From Linum tenue (taxonomy: Eukaryota; Streptophyta; Magnoliopsida; Malpighiales; Linaceae), in NCBI GenBank assembly GCA_946122785.1, contig CAMGYJ010000010.1, positions 8,841,467-8,905,466 of the forward strand: a DNA stretch of 64,000 bases, read 5' to 3'. Under the pieces are notes generated by a model that was not told the origin of the DNA, searched no databases, and worked only from the letters and a program-made list of their open reading frames with translations. A program made the translations under genes and the position numbers. Shown here in pieces: positions 1 through 12,722 of the stretch. Position 1 is the stretch's first letter. Each line of letters starts with the position of its first letter.

Positions 1-100
1 TTCCTTATAATTTCTTAAAAAACCTTTTCACTTATCTTTTGGATTTTTATTTTTCTAAAACTCTTACAATGCCCTCACTGAGAGATCACTGTTTTTGTTA

Positions 101-3100
101 ATGTCTCTCCCCACCAAACGCTCTGCCACTGCTGCTGCTCCTCCCACCACCACCTTCTCCACCGCCGCCGGCTCCTCCAGTTTCCCGCCGATGAAGAAGG
201 CTAAGTCTCAGGCCGTCTCCGCCTGCTCCCCTCTTGATCCCTCCTCCAACAAAAACGGCCTCCACCACTTCACCGCTCCTAATTCCGACGATAACGATAT
301 CCTCTTCGAGCCTTCCTCCATGTCCCTCGACGATGAGCCTAAGCTCGTTGACGCCGTTCCTCCCACCGCCGCTAATTTGTCACGCAAAAAGGCCATCCCT
401 CCCCAGCCGGCCAAGAAGCTTGTCATCAAGCTCCTTAAAGGTACAAATTCGCCCCCCTTACTTTTTTCGTGTCGCAATTCGAGGCGGAAAATGGGGTAAT
501 CTCTTCTTTCGGTGTACAATTAATTAAGGGTTTTTGCTCCTTCCTTTGGAGAGATAGTTCGATTAGCTGATTGCTTGTGTTTGGACTCGGGAATTGACCT
601 GGGCAAAATGCTGAAAGGCTGATCTTTGCTTTCTTCTACGGATCCGTGCCGGCAGCATTCCTTCCTTACCGATACTGCCAAGTCATTGGTTTGTGTATCG
701 TTCATTTGGGCTTGCTGCTCAGTTAATTCAGCATAGTCTAAACTTCGTTTCAGTTAGGGTTTTGTTAAACTGTGCAACTTCGTGTCATTTAGGACTGTCT
801 GCTGTTAGGTTTTAGATACTTTGTTATGCATGAGATGTCAAAGGGAAAGCTACTCTTCCTTGAGCGGAGTTTCCATTTGTTATACTTTGGTTTTTGTTGC
901 AATAGAGCCTGGCGTTGGCATAGTTCATTGATGTGATTAAATGTGGAAATGAACCTAGCTTGGGGTATTATTTTTCTCCCCATGTCAACTTTTCATGTAT
1001 TTACTTCATTTATAGCTGTTAGCTCACAGTAGTATGAGTGGCTTAGGACTGGTTTGTCTCCTTAGTTTTAATTTGCTATGTTATATGCGCATAGAGACAG
1101 TGGATTGGGTTTACTGACAAGAACAGGCATTAGGCATCTTAGTGGCAATTGTTAGCTCTGCTAATTGTATTTTCAAAGAAGTTATAATGTGATAGATATT
1201 CAATTTGAGGGTCTCTTATGCCTGTACAGTTCTTATGTCTGTACAGTCTCTAATACAAAACACTTGGCAGACAGCCTTCTAATTCATGTCTCATGGTTGA
1301 ATTTTGTATTTTATTGCCATAATGAAGCTAAACCCACATTGCCTTCCAACTTCGAGGAGGATACATGGGCGATGCTGCAGTCAGCAATTAAAGCTATATT
1401 CTTAAAGCAACCAACTTCTTGTGAACTGGAGAAACTTTATCAGGTGCAGGATCCTACATGCTTATTCTTTTGTTAATAAATATATGTAAGTTGTCATGAT
1501 TACCTTTTTTTGGTTAATGTTAATTTGATGTCTTGATTTGCAGGCTGTCAATGATCTTTGTCTGCACAAGATGGGGGGAAGTTTATATCAGCGTATTGAA
1601 AAGGAGTGTGAAGCACACATTTCTGCAGCCCTACAATCCTTGGTTGGCCAAAGCCCAGATTTGCTAGTCTTTTTATCACTCGTTGAGAGATGCTGGCAGG
1701 ACTTCTGTGACCAGATGCTGATGATTCGGGGGATTGCGCTGTATCTGGATAGAACATATGTTAAACAAACCCCCAATGTGCGGTCTCTATGGGATATGGG
1801 ATTGCAACTTTTCCGACGACATCTTTCATCATCTCCTGAAGTTGAGAACAAAACAGTAAACGGCCTTCTGCAGATGATTCAAAGAGAACGGTACTTCAAG
1901 TTTTTCTTTTTCATGTGTTTTGAGATTGGCAGCTGTCAACTAAGTTGAATGTGAACTGGTTATCTGTCTGTTGTGTCTCTCTGCTAATTTGCCATGTTTC
2001 CTCCTATGGATTAGATAACTCTTCACCCAAATCTATGGTGGGTCCAATGAAATGTCAGTGAAACTACATATAATTAAGGAATACGAGTGATATGCTATTG
2101 CTTGCTTTTATGAATTTTCAAAGTGGTTGACGCATTAGTCTTACACCTGTAGTTTGCAATCTTCATGTTTGAACAATCAGGAGTACATAATATTGGATCA
2201 TGAAGCTTTGTCAAATATTAAAGCTGCTGCATTGTTAGTCTATGGATTGATGTTGATCTGTTAACTTTATTAGATATGGGATTTTGATTTTGGTGAAAAA
2301 TCAAATTTGGGCTTACACGTCTATTTTTGGTCTGTCAGATTAGGTGAAGCAGTTGATAGGACACTGCTCAACCATCTTTTGAAGATGTTTACAGCTCTTG
2401 GAATATATCCAGAGAGCTTCGAGAGACCTTTCCTTGAATGCACTTCTGAATTTTATGCTACTGAAGGCATGAAGTACATGCAGCAATCAGATGTTCCAGA
2501 TTACTTGAAGCACGTCGAGGTACTTCAGTTTTTTTATTAATAAAATATCCAGGTGTATTGGTGGTGTGGCTTTGGGATTTTCTGCAGGTTCATTATAAGC
2601 TGTGCATTCCTGCAGATAAGGTTGCATGAGGAGCATGAAAGATGCTTACTTTACCTTGATGCAAGCACTAGGAAGCCTCTAATAGCAACTGCGGAGAGGC
2701 AGCTTCTTGAGCGGCATATATCCGCTATTCTTGATAAGGTGCTGCTATATTTGAAGTTTTATCTTGGTAATGTGTGCTGGGTGTCTTTGTGCCGTCAGTA
2801 ATCAATATTTCGCCATTTAGCAGGGTTTCATGATGCTGATGGATGGGCATAGAATTGAAGATCTCCAGAGGATGTACTCCTTGTTCTTGAGGGTCAATGC
2901 CCTTGAATCATTAAGGCAGGCCCTTAGTTCATATGTTAGGAAAACTGGGCAGACCATCGTTATGGATGAAGAGAAGGACAAGGACATGGTTCCATCTCTA
3001 TTAGAATTTAAGGTGTCTCTGGACCGAATATTGGAAGAAAGCTTTGCCAAGAATGAAGCATTTTGCAATACCATCAAGGATGCTTTTGAGCATCTGATTA

Positions 3101-5494
3101 ATCTTCGCCAGGTTGATATGCCCTTCTTGTTGCCTTGTGCACATGGATTGATGGCAGTCATAATTAATGGATGAAATTCTTTGGTCTCCAAATTAGGTTA
3201 AATTTTTTTATTTAATTTTGTGTGCAATCATGATAGATATTTACCAGTTCTTGCTGTTCTTATTGCCATTGATTTTCTGTATTTATCTACTTCTTTTCAC
3301 TGTTTGATTATATGGTAGCTATAGCTGTTTATAACTTGACCTACTTCCAATTTCCTGACTAACCATCCAAAGTTCCTACCCGCAGAACCGTCCAGCAGAG
3401 CTGATTGCTAAGTTTTTGGATGAGAAGCTTCGTGCCGGGAATAAGGGTACTTCTGAAGAGGAGTTGGAGGGTATACTTGATAAAGTTTTAGTTTTGTTTA
3501 GGTTCATCCAGGGGAAAGACGTTTTTGAAGCATTTTACAAGAAGGATCTTGCAAAACGACTATTGTTGGGGAAAAGTGCGTCCATTGATGCTGAGAAATC
3601 TATGATATCTAAGGTATGCAATTGTTGCATCTTGCTGCATTTCATTGGATATCTACTGCCCATTGATATTAACAATCTTCACTTACTAGTGCAGCTCAAA
3701 ACTGAGTGCGGGAGCCAATTCACTAATAAGCTTGAAGGGATGTTCAAGGTATACACATTGCATTAATCTGCCATTGTGGTTTTCTTCCTTTCTTTTTTCC
3801 TTTCCGATGAAGGGATATCATAATTTTTGTGACTTTTTTTTGTCTTATGTCACTCTTCTGCGACCTCGTGTATTAGGCTATTAGCAAGACTTTTTCAGTG
3901 AGGAACTAAATTGCACTATGAAGCTTCTTGAAGCTTGTGCATATTTAAGCTCTTAGACTTGGAGCCTTTCTATTCACTATCCAACCCTGATAGCCTCAGC
4001 ATCTCTCTATCGATTGTGCAGGATATTGAGCTATCTAAGGAAATCAATGAGTCTTTCAAACAGTCGTCTCAAGCAAGAACGAAACTTCCATCAGGAATCG
4101 AGATGAGTGTCCACGTCTTAACAACTGGGTAGGTTGGATTGTGTCTTCATGGAATCTATGCAGAATTCTTTATACTCGCTTTATTAATGCTCAAAATATT
4201 TTTGTTGGTGCAGTTACTGGCCCACGTACCCGCCAATGGATGTCAGGCTTCCTCACGAACTGAATGTCTACCAGGTTTGATGTTTCACTTGCCTGACCAA
4301 TTATTGTTGAAGGTGCATAGTCATGCTCGTAAGTGGGATTTTGACTGCTCATATTTCTTTCATGGCACAGGATATTTTCAAGGAATTTTACCTGAGCAAA
4401 CACAGCGGGAGGCGATTAATGTGGCAGAATTCCTTAGGTCATTGTGTATTGAAAGCCGAGTTTCCAAAGGGGAAAAAAGAGCTTGCAGTATCTCTGTTTC
4501 AGGTCAGTTCTCCTGGTTAGAGAGATTAGCTGTTTGTGTTTGAGTCGATACCTGATGTCAAGCTGGAACAATTGATCTGTGAATTCACTCTGATATCTTT
4601 TGTGCTCGGAGTTGCAGACTGTGGTTTTGATGCTGTTCAATGATGCACAAAATCTCAGCTTTCAAGATATCAAAGATGCTACCGGTATAGAGGATAAAGA
4701 ATTAAGGAGGACCCTCCAATCCCTCGCATGTGGGAAAGTTCGGGTACTGCAAAAGGTGTGTGGGTTGTCTTATCTTCTGCACCACCAGATAGTTATTGCT
4801 GTTTCTTGACATTAATTTTTATTAATCTGACCCTTTTTTTGCCAGACACCGAAAGGAAGGGATGTTGAAGATGGTGATTCGTTTATGTTCAATGAGACAT
4901 TCACTGCCCCACTTTACCGCATAAAGGTATTTTGAGTTGCGACAAATGGTTGCCTTACCACCTGCCTGCTGAAATTGGTTAGTGCGTGAGGGCGTTTAGG
5001 CTGAGAGTTAATGGTGGTGTGATTGCAGGTTAATGCTATCCAAATGAAGGAAACCGTGGAGGAGAACACAAGTACCACTGAAAGAGTATTTCAGGATCGT
5101 CAATACCAGGTAAATCAATAAACCTCCATTGATATATGAGATGGGGCGTTTGGGTTGATACACCCATACTCACATCAGTGTGGATTTGCCTACTCCAGGT
5201 TGATGCTGCAATTGTTCGGATAATGAAAACGAGGAAGTTGTTGAGTCACACTCTCCTTATCACTGAACTTTTCCAACAGGTAAGTAATTTCTGGATTAAA
5301 AAGTGGGCTCACACTTTCTTGTTGAACCGGTGATCTGTAATGAACATGTTGTCTACTGCTGCTGCTATGTTATGGAACAGCTGAAGTTCCCAATCAAGCC
5401 GGCGGACTTGAAGAAGAGAATAGAGAGCCTGATCGACCGGGAGTACTTAGAGAGGGACAAGAACAACCCCCAACTATACAATTACCTGGCCTAA
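101..5494 (+). CDS. CUL4: Cullin-4, scaffold of CRL4 ubiquitin ligases (16 exons)
   Basis: Exons read at 101-440, 1328-1443, 1544-1890, 2339-2519, 2616-2738, 2824-3111, 3386-3613, 3695-3748, 4022-4128, 4214-4274, 4371-4502, 4618-4755, 4846-4926, 5029-5109, 5199-5279 and 5381-5494. All introns are GT-AG and the phases agree. They sum to 2472 nt, an 823-residue protein; Arabidopsis CUL4 is about 790. The start is ATG 101 (MSLPTKRS, the usual CUL4 N-terminus), not the upstream in-frame TTG. The N-terminal 110 residues are Ser/Pro-rich and low complexity, with a conserved MKKAK. Cullin repeats follow, then the cullin-homology domain with [19 protein letters not shown], and a winged-helix end finishing NYLA. 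The neddylation lysine is K769 in IVRIMK. In the family CUL4 binds DDB1-DCAF receptors at the N-terminus and RBX1 at the C-terminus, in nuclear and cytosolic protein turnover (light signalling, DNA repair). No frame break is visible. Confidence 0.96.
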
Positions 5495-7530
5495 CCTTAG
5501 AAATGCTTTATTTATTTATTGCTTAATACCAATCTTCTTTCTCTTTTTGTTGTTCTATTTCTCCTTTTGCTGTTGGTGAGGGACATTGAAGTGGCAGTCA
5601 CCTCAGATATTACTGTACAGTAGTACGTTGTAGTGGATCCTTTTCTTTTGAATTGTCTGCTGCAGTGAACACCTGTAATTGTAAAATATACTCCCTTCCG
5701 TGCTCTCTTTTCCCGTTTAGCACCCTCGTTGATAACGGTGGATCAATTTGATGTTCCATTTCGGATTAGAATACAAGTGTAGGCTAAGTAAATCAATGGA
5801 TAGTCTTGGTCCTCTTGAAAAACATATAGCGGGCTGCTTCGAGTGACACCACCCTACCCGTATCAGCAACCTGCAATGCATGATTTTGGAAAGAATATGT
5901 TGGGCGCCGGTGGTTGGTACACGGTGAAAATGATGCCTTCTCCGATAGGGAAAGAGGGAGCGAAAAAATTATGGTTCGTGAAACAATACAGGAAGGTCAT
6001 ATCATACTTGTTTGTGGTAGAGTATTTTGTAATATGATTGTGGTTTAACCCTACAAAAATATCATTTTTGTAATAATAAAAATATTATTTTTAAAAGATC
6101 GTATCGGCAAAATTAGGGTACCATTTCGGAGTAATACATGGATAAAACTGGAATATACTAGATAACAAACATGAATATGCTAAATAGGCATAAGTGACAT
6201 AACAGTCAACAAAATACAACATTACAATATCGAATATACTACATAATCGTCCAAACTGATGTTTAGAAACGATCACAAAGTACAAACAACAAAACAACCA
6301 AACAAAGTTTACAAATCACAAGTTCACAACTACCAAACCCAAATAGAAACTACTACAACGTTCAGTAACTTCTAAACAACACCAAACGTAGAGAAGTCTA
6401 CATTCTAGAACTCGTCCCCTTCATCTTCTTCATCACCAACTAAATAGAAGAGAAAATAAATAAGAATCATTATCATTTATTATTATATTATAATCCATAT
6501 CATACATAATTGGTTCACCAACAAACCTTTCTCTTCTAATGCTCGATCTAGCTTATCAGTATCCAAATCTTTGTTCCTAGAAGATGGATCTTCTTACTCT
6601 ACTGACAACAAATCACTAGTGATCAATGTTTCTAATACTTGTGGAATCATATGATTCTTTATTCTTCTTGGTATAATACTCGATAATCAAAGTAAAGTGA
6701 CATAAAATAATTCAATTTAATAGTAAGCATAAAAAGTATCAATTAACTCACAAGTTTTATGATTCAAATCAAATGTATTATGCAATCGTAAGTTGTAATT
6801 CACGAATCCAAGTCACTAAGCATTTTGTGTTGCAATCTATTTTTTCTTTTGGTATGTACAAGTTCACAAAAAACTCCAATTATATATTCACAACAAGAAC
6901 AAGTAGCAGTTTAGCTAATGATTCAAATAGCCAAATTACGATGACTTGGTGAATCAATGCCAAACCATTTTCACTACTTATCTACATATTAAGTATACAT
7001 GTTAGTTTCTTAAATATTGTAATACATAGATAGGTAAATACATTTTATTAGCCAAACCTTTCAAACTTTTTAAATTATTAGATTAACCTTTTGAAATACA
7101 AAATATTAGATAAATCTTTTGTAATGCATCAAAATATTAACCATTTGTCTGTTACCGTTAGTACTTTTGTAACTCTTTTCTAAGTGAAAATACTAAAAAT
7201 TTATGATGTTGACCTCCACGTGTCTCGTCCAAATGAGTATCATGTTGCCAACTCAATATTACTAACAAAACTAGTAACAGGAAATGAACATTTGGCTAAT
7301 AAATTGTGTTTACCCTAATAGAAACATACTTCAATGCAAATAACATCAAGTATCTGGTTGTTGTTTCTATGCAAAATCTATTGCAAGCTTCCTCCCAAAG
7401 GGCCCTAAACGTTCAACATACATGGTCATCTCCCCACCACCATGTTTGTATCATTACATAAAGTTGAGTTCTCAAGAAGATTAAGAAGGTCATGTGTAAC
7501 CATCCTATCATCCGTCCTATCATCAAAATA
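5495..7530. other. Intergenic, AT-rich, no gene recognised
   Basis: The first 200-300 bases after the CUL4 stop are T-rich and probably 3' UTR. From about 5820 to 6040 a short open stretch on the + strand has no recognisable relative. From 6050 to 7300 the DNA is very AT-rich with stops in all frames. I see no RNA gene or complete repeat here; it may hold unrecognised transposon debris. Confidence 0.5.
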
Positions 7531-8334
7531 TGATGAGGGCGAGAGGAGACTGCTCTAAGTGAAAGTTCAATCACTCGAAGCCAAGCAAAGCATTGAAAGC
7601 ACAACTACAAGCGTATTTGGCTAAGAGTTTGCATCATTGGACCCTAAATTATTCGTGGGCCAAGAGATCACCATCATCTACATCCAAGAAGAAGAGACCA
7701 GCTTAAGAAAGGAATGAGATTACTTGAGGGTTAAGCATCTTTGATGTAAACACAAGGTGTGAATGGAACCTTTTGGGGCGGATTCCTACCTTGTTTCCTT
7801 TACCTTTTCGCATTTGGATTCTACCAACTATAGGAGTCGGATTTTTGCTTAAATTGTGGTCAGATTCATTGTTTTGTAACCTCTATAAATAGAGTAGGAT
7901 TTGCATAATGGCTAGTCAGGCTTTTCCAATCGAAACACTAATTTTTGAGTGTTCATATTCGAACTTTTCAATTCTTTCTTACTTTGTTCATGTAATCGAA
8001 CCAGCAAAAAGTCCCCGACTTATCAAATAGAAAATCACCCTAGTTGTGGCGTCATTTCGTATCTACCCAATTGTGATTTAGGTTTGAGTTGTTTTTCCAT
8101 CCCGTTTGTGTACGTTGTGTTACTAACCATGTGTTGATTCGCATTATGCTTGCTTAAGTCCAATAGTAGGAGTCTCTGCTTATACCATGTGATATCAGAG
8201 CTCTGGTTCAAATACAGTGGCATACCTATCAACCTATCTTGTGCAAAAATCTACCAAACAGGTTTTGTGTTCTTAAACATCACAAGACGGTTTTGTTTTT
8301 CATTTCTAGAGTTGTTTAATTTTGTTATTGACTG

Positions 8335-8481
8335 TTTTTTTTTACAAGGCCATAAAATAAAAAAAGCGATTCGTAGGTTGGTACAATTGAAGGGCCTTTC
8401 TAGCCACCAAGTGGGCTATCCTATTACTACGCCGACCTACAAATCGCACACCAAGTCCACTATGTTGTTCCTGAGTGATAG
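8335..8481 (-). mobile_element. Short LINE 3'-tail insertion in the gypsy leader
   Basis: A T-run (8335-8343, the poly-A of a minus-strand insert) is followed by about 135 bp that resembles the 3' end of the LINE at 22612-23704, for example GGCCTTTCTAGCCACCAA in both. The related gypsy leader lacks this block and continues directly to TAACATGC, which matches TAACGTGC at 8482. It is therefore a severely 5'-truncated LINE copy. Target duplication is not clear. Confidence 0.7.
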
Positions 8482-8964
8482 TAACGTGCATATGTTGAAA
8501 AATTCATTCTAGAAAATACCAACAAAAAAAAGAGAAAAGAAAAGAAACACGTGCACAAAAGATCAAAGAATAGCTCGCAAAAGACAAGAACAAAGGCCAG
8601 ATCACGCAAGTTTGTTTCATGATCGAGTTTTGTTAAGTCTTGGTCAAGTCTTGTTAGTTCTTTTTCAAAAGCTTGCTAGGGTTTGGGTTGAATCTTGGGG
8701 TTCTTGATTGACTCTTGTAAACTCTTGGTCAAGTCTTGTGGGTTATTAATCAAAACCTTGCCACGGGTTCAAAAGTGAGAGTGGAAAGAAGCTTCGTGAG
8801 TTCAATAAAGGATAAAAGCCAATTGTCTTGAGTGAAACACGAGTGGTAAGAAAAAGAGTGATCCTCAAACGCGTGAGGGAGTGCTTTGGTGAGGTCATTT
8901 CTTTGTACCATTCTTCTAAAACTTAAGCATTGATGGATATTACTTGTTTTGAGTTTGAACATCA

Positions 8965-9396
8965 TGTCGGGAAAGGAAGTTGACACGCATAAGGTCCAAG
9001 ACGAGGCAATGGAGATTCAAAACATGGAGGGCATTCCACGAGCCACCATGGAAGCCCTAGTTTGACATCTTACACACATGATGTGAACTCAACGTGACCA
9101 GCTTCATACTCGCCTCGATGAGATGGCTAAAGCCATTAACCTCCACAATAATGATGAGGAGGAGCACAATCGCCACCACGTGGGAGGCAAACTCAAATTC
9201 TAGGTAATGGTGGTCAGTATCAAGCTTTGAGGATCCCTCAAGTTGAAGGCCTTACGAGGAAGAGGTTGAGGCAGAGGAGACCTTGCTCAACCTCAAACTC
9301 TTACGAGTTCGACGAGGAAGAAGAGTTTCCCAACATAGAGATGATGACATGAGGGGGTTGAAGGTTAAAGTTCCTTCATTTTGAGGGAGGAGTGAT
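8965..9396 (+). pseudogene. Gag start of the truncated gypsy element
   Basis: The reading frame begins MSGKEVD and contains MEGIPRATMEALV, matching [12 protein letters not shown] in the gag at 17313. After an in-frame TGA at about 9063 it continues with RLDEMAKAINLH, then acidic YEEE-like segments and MRGLKVKVPSF, another TGA, and GRSD, where similarity ends. Stops and small indels make it non-coding. It would have encoded only the N-terminal 130 residues of Gag, before the capsid-like core. Confidence 0.75.
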
Positions 9397-10472
9397 CTAG
9401 AATTTACGCATAAAAATACCTAAGGCGTAGAATTTACCCCTTAAACTACTGACAATAGATTGAGTCGCCATTACGAACCTGGAAAGCATACATCAATCTA
9501 AACATAAAGCTAATGGACCAAACCATACAACTCCTCCCGTAGCAGAACCAAACCATACAACTCCTCCCGTTATGCTCCCCACTTGTAATTCACATGTGCA
9601 TGAATAACCCTCCCGTTCCCAATGTTTCCGTCCAACCCATTTTAATTAATCTCTCACCACTTGCTGATAGGGATGGCATCGAAGCGGATCGGGGGACAGA
9701 TACCTACCTCCCGATCCCCGCCCGTCAAAGCTGATGGATTTCCCCGTCCCCATCCCTGCAGGTTAAACGGGGGGATTATGTCTGGCGTCCCCGTCAACAA
9801 ACGGATCCGGATAACCCACTAATCCCCACAGATCATGAACCAAAAAAAAGGGAAAACCCTGTAATTGAGTCTAGGATTTTTGCTCCCCCCCCCCCCCGGC
9901 CCCCAATCGAACAATGGTGTTATCAAACAAGAAGTTGAAGCAGAAGTTAAGAGAAGCAAATGTCGAATCTGTGGCTTCGTCAATATCGGGGAAATCAATA
10001 ACCAATGCAAATGGAAATCAATAACCAAATCAAATCTGTGGCTTCTTCTGCGCATTAATTGTTGAGTTTCATCGGAGCCGGCATCATTAGAATTGATTAG
10101 TCATTTTTTTATAAATCATGAATGAATTGGTGGTATGGGGTGGTTTCTTCCTCCGTCTCTGTCATCGATGGTGCCACGACAGTCGCTACTACCATCAATG
10201 AAGATTCTTTGTTTCGCGTTTCCTAGGTTGCGGCGAAGAACAGCTCAATTGCAGCGAGCGAGCCAACTTCGACATGATTAGTTTACAGATTGAAATATTT
10301 ATGGTTTTTTTTTGGGATTGTGATATTTCTATGCGGAGGTGGAGCTCTATTTCCGCTACTGTAGTAGATCGTCGACTGGTCGAAGCCCACGACGGTTGAA
10401 GCTCGCAATGTGCAGAGAGAGGTGCAAAACGAAATACAAAAAATTCAAAATGAAATTAAAAAAAATACTAGA
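9397..10472. other. Non-coding stretch with short duplication, hAT-like end and poly-C run
   Basis: A unit of about 30 bp (ACCAAACCATACAACTCCTC) occurs twice in tandem near 9512-9570. At 9669 a sequence TAGGGATGGCATCG followed by G/C-rich GGGGA tracts looks like one terminus of a non-autonomous hAT element; I could not find its partner end. A run of about 14 C lies at 9884-9897. The words AATCAATAACCAA and TCTGTGGCTTC repeat around 9970-10040. No gene is supported; the left end of the Harbinger element should lie here but was not found. Confidence 0.4.
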
Positions 10473-10590
10473 TTACTCGTCATCTTCCTCTCCTTCAAAT
10501 CTATTCCAATTCTCGTCAACTATATTTGCTTGAAGTTGATGATTTTTGGACCTATCACGAATTCTCAAATGATTCCAGAGATACTCCTCA

Positions 10591-10744
10591 TACTCTGGCA
10601 ACCGATTTTGAGAAACTATAGGCATGGATACATTGAAATTCACCCCATCATATGTAAAATCAAAATATACTCTGGCAACCGAGTTTGAGAAACTATAGGC
10701 ATGGATACATTGAAATTCACCCCATCATATGTAAAATCAAAATG
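10591..10744. repeat. 77-bp tandem duplication inside the Harbinger transposase
   Basis: The segment beginning TACTCTGGCAACCGA occurs at 10591 and again at 10668 with about one mismatch. On the minus strand it covers the codons for FDFTYDGVNF to NRLPEY. Because 77 is not a multiple of three, the duplication shifts the frame of the transposase tail, which stays recognisable to its stop at 10473. Confidence 0.9.
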
Positions 10745-10966
10745 GTGGAGATATGAATCTCGCTCATCTTTTACAATCAAGTTATGCATGATTACATTTT
10801 CGTCAAAAGAAAAGTTATGCATGATTACACATGCTTTCGTTATTTCCCCGGTTGTCTTCTTGCACCATACCCGTGTCGAGTTACTAACGATGGCGAATCG
10901 TGATTGCAACACCCCAAATGCTCTCACGACATCTTTTCTGGCTGACTTTTTCTTCTTAGCAAATAA

Positions 10967-11364
10967 TAGGGCTGGCTATTTGGTCCAGACTGTTTGGTTT
11001 TACCCGAAACCGGACCGTATAAACCAGACCAAGACTGGACCTGGACCGGATAGCAAACAATCCAATCTCATATTCGGTTTTAGATTTGAGGTAAAAAACC
11101 GTTTGGGACCGGATTGAGAACCGGATAAAGACCGGATAAGAGATCCCAACACCCAAAACTTAACCAACTCCTCACCCTTTGAGGCCTCAGGCCACTCAAA
11201 TCCCCACAAGCTCAATCTAAAATCAAGACCAAATTGGGACCGGACCGGGTCAAGACCGGATTGTATCCAATCCAATCTTTGGTCCTTATATTCCCGAAAA
11301 GACTGGACCGGGACCGGATCAATTCGGGCCAATTTAACCGGACCAGACCGTATAGCCATCCCTA
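10967..11364. mobile_element. hAT-type MITE inserted in the Harbinger transposase
   Basis: The ends are TAGGGCTGGCTAT (left) and, read inward from the right, TAGGGATGGCTAT. An exact 8-bp duplication GCAAATAA flanks it at 10959-10966 and 11365-11372. TAGGG-type ends and an 8-bp duplication are typical of hAT elements. The 398-bp interior is full of GGACCGG and ACCGGATTG words on both strands and has no transposase, so it is non-autonomous. It splits the host transposase between the second catalytic Asp and the AFGVLQSRF segment. Confidence 0.92.
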
Positions 11365-11948
11365 GCAAATAATTTATGTTTCGGTCCATCTGGCAGCGGG
11401 ATTGACTTAACAAAGGTTGTCCAGTTTGGATAGATTCCATTAGTGAGGTAGTAGCCCAAGTTGTAAATTTTTCCATTGACATAATAGTTAAGTTCTGGTG
11501 CTCTCCCTTCTAGTACCTCATGAAAAACTGGGGAGCGATCTAATACGTTAATATCATTCAATGTACCTGGAAGACCAAAAAAAGCATGTCAAATCCATAG
11601 ATCTTGTGAAGCTACAGCTTCCAACATAACAGTAGGAGTTCTATAATCTCCTCTAGCATATTGACCTTGCCATGCAACAAGACAATTTGTCCATTCCCAG
11701 TGCATACAGTCAATACTGCCTAATATACCTAGAAAACCTCGTTGCTGACCTACATGAAACAATTTTTTTATATCTTCAGCATTTGGCCTCCTCAATTATT
11801 CATTTCAAAAAGTAGCAATGACAGCTTTTACAAATCTTTTGACACATTTTGTTATAGTGGTCTCCCCTATATACTCATCAACGTTGCCTGCCGTCACACC
11901 ATATGCTAACATGCGCATTGTTGTAGTACACTTCACTAGGTGTGATAG

Positions 11949-12722
11949 TGATATAAGCCGAGGCTCTAACTCCTGGACTTAAACAATCAGAATACGCAGC
12001 AAAGATCGATTAGCAAAACAAAGAGCAAAAGGGGCGGAAAATAACTCAAACCAAAGCCACAATTGGGCAGAGGGCCAAGTATACGAAGTGACTCCACAAC
12101 TAGGGTGATGAGCTAGTTGATAACGTCGGTTCTTCTAGACGGCTCGATTCCACGAACGGACTAAGAAGGATAAAAGAGTTTCAAGAATGAAATCTCAAAT
12201 AAGGGTTTTTCATTGATCAAAGGTTGCTTTGCCCGTAGGCATAACATCCTCTATTTATAGAGGTTACAAAATTAAGAAGGAAACTAATAAGAGTTAAAGA
12301 AGGAAACAAATATCCAAAATATTCTAACATATTGTTTTTAATGCTAATGGAAGATTCTTAGCCACTAATTATTCCCTTTCCATGTTTGGCCAACTTGGGC
12401 ATAAAGAATGTCCTTCTTTCTCCCCATTCCTTTGCCTTTCCATGTTTGGCCAACTTGGGCATCAAGAATGTCCTTCTTTCTCCCCTTTCCTTTGCCTTTC
12501 CATATGTGGCCAACTTGGGAATGTCCTTCTTTCTCATCTTGGACGTGGATGACATTGACCTCCTGGCCCATGAACGAATTCGACTCCAAAGATGGAAAAT
12601 GCTCTGCCAAATAAGCTTGAAGTCGACCTTTGAATGCCTTGGCTTGACTTCTAGTGATTGGACCACGTTCCTCTTGCACCAAAGTTGGACTTGTGATCGC
12701 CTTGGTGTTGATGTCCTCATCA
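11949..12722 (-). repeat. 3' LTR of the Ty3/gypsy element
   Basis: 774 bp. It carries the promoter-type CTATAAATAG on the minus strand near 12250 and three tandem units of about 60 bp (12374-12541) around the word GCCAACTTGGG. Compared with the right LTR it lacks 7 bp (CATCAAG) in one unit. The 3' end of pol reads into this LTR. Confidence 0.95.

Larger units (their letters stand above)
7531..9396 (+). mobile_element. Truncated Ty3/gypsy retrotransposon: 5' LTR, leader and start of gag
   Basis: This is an old relative of the element at 11949-18701, in the opposite orientation. The LTR-like part runs from about 7531 (TGATGAGG) to 8187 (TTATACCA), with a TATA-like CTATAAATAG near 7882. A degenerate initiator-Met primer site (TGATATCAGAGC, 8190-8201) follows two bases later, the same spacing as in the intact relative. 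The leader can be followed alongside the relative, apart from an inserted LINE tail at 8335-8481. Gag begins at 8965 and stops matching at about 9396, so most of gag, all of pol and the 3' LTR are missing. Boundaries are by eye; the LTR start is the least certain. Confidence 0.75.

Noticed and set aside
208..519. Open frames antisense and overlapping to CUL4 exon 1
   Set aside because: Shadow frames in low-complexity coding DNA; the + frame matches CUL4 and splices correctly.
10956..11482. 160-codon minus-strand open frame
   Set aside because: It spans the hAT MITE and its flank; the peptide comes from GGACCGG repeats and is not a protein family.
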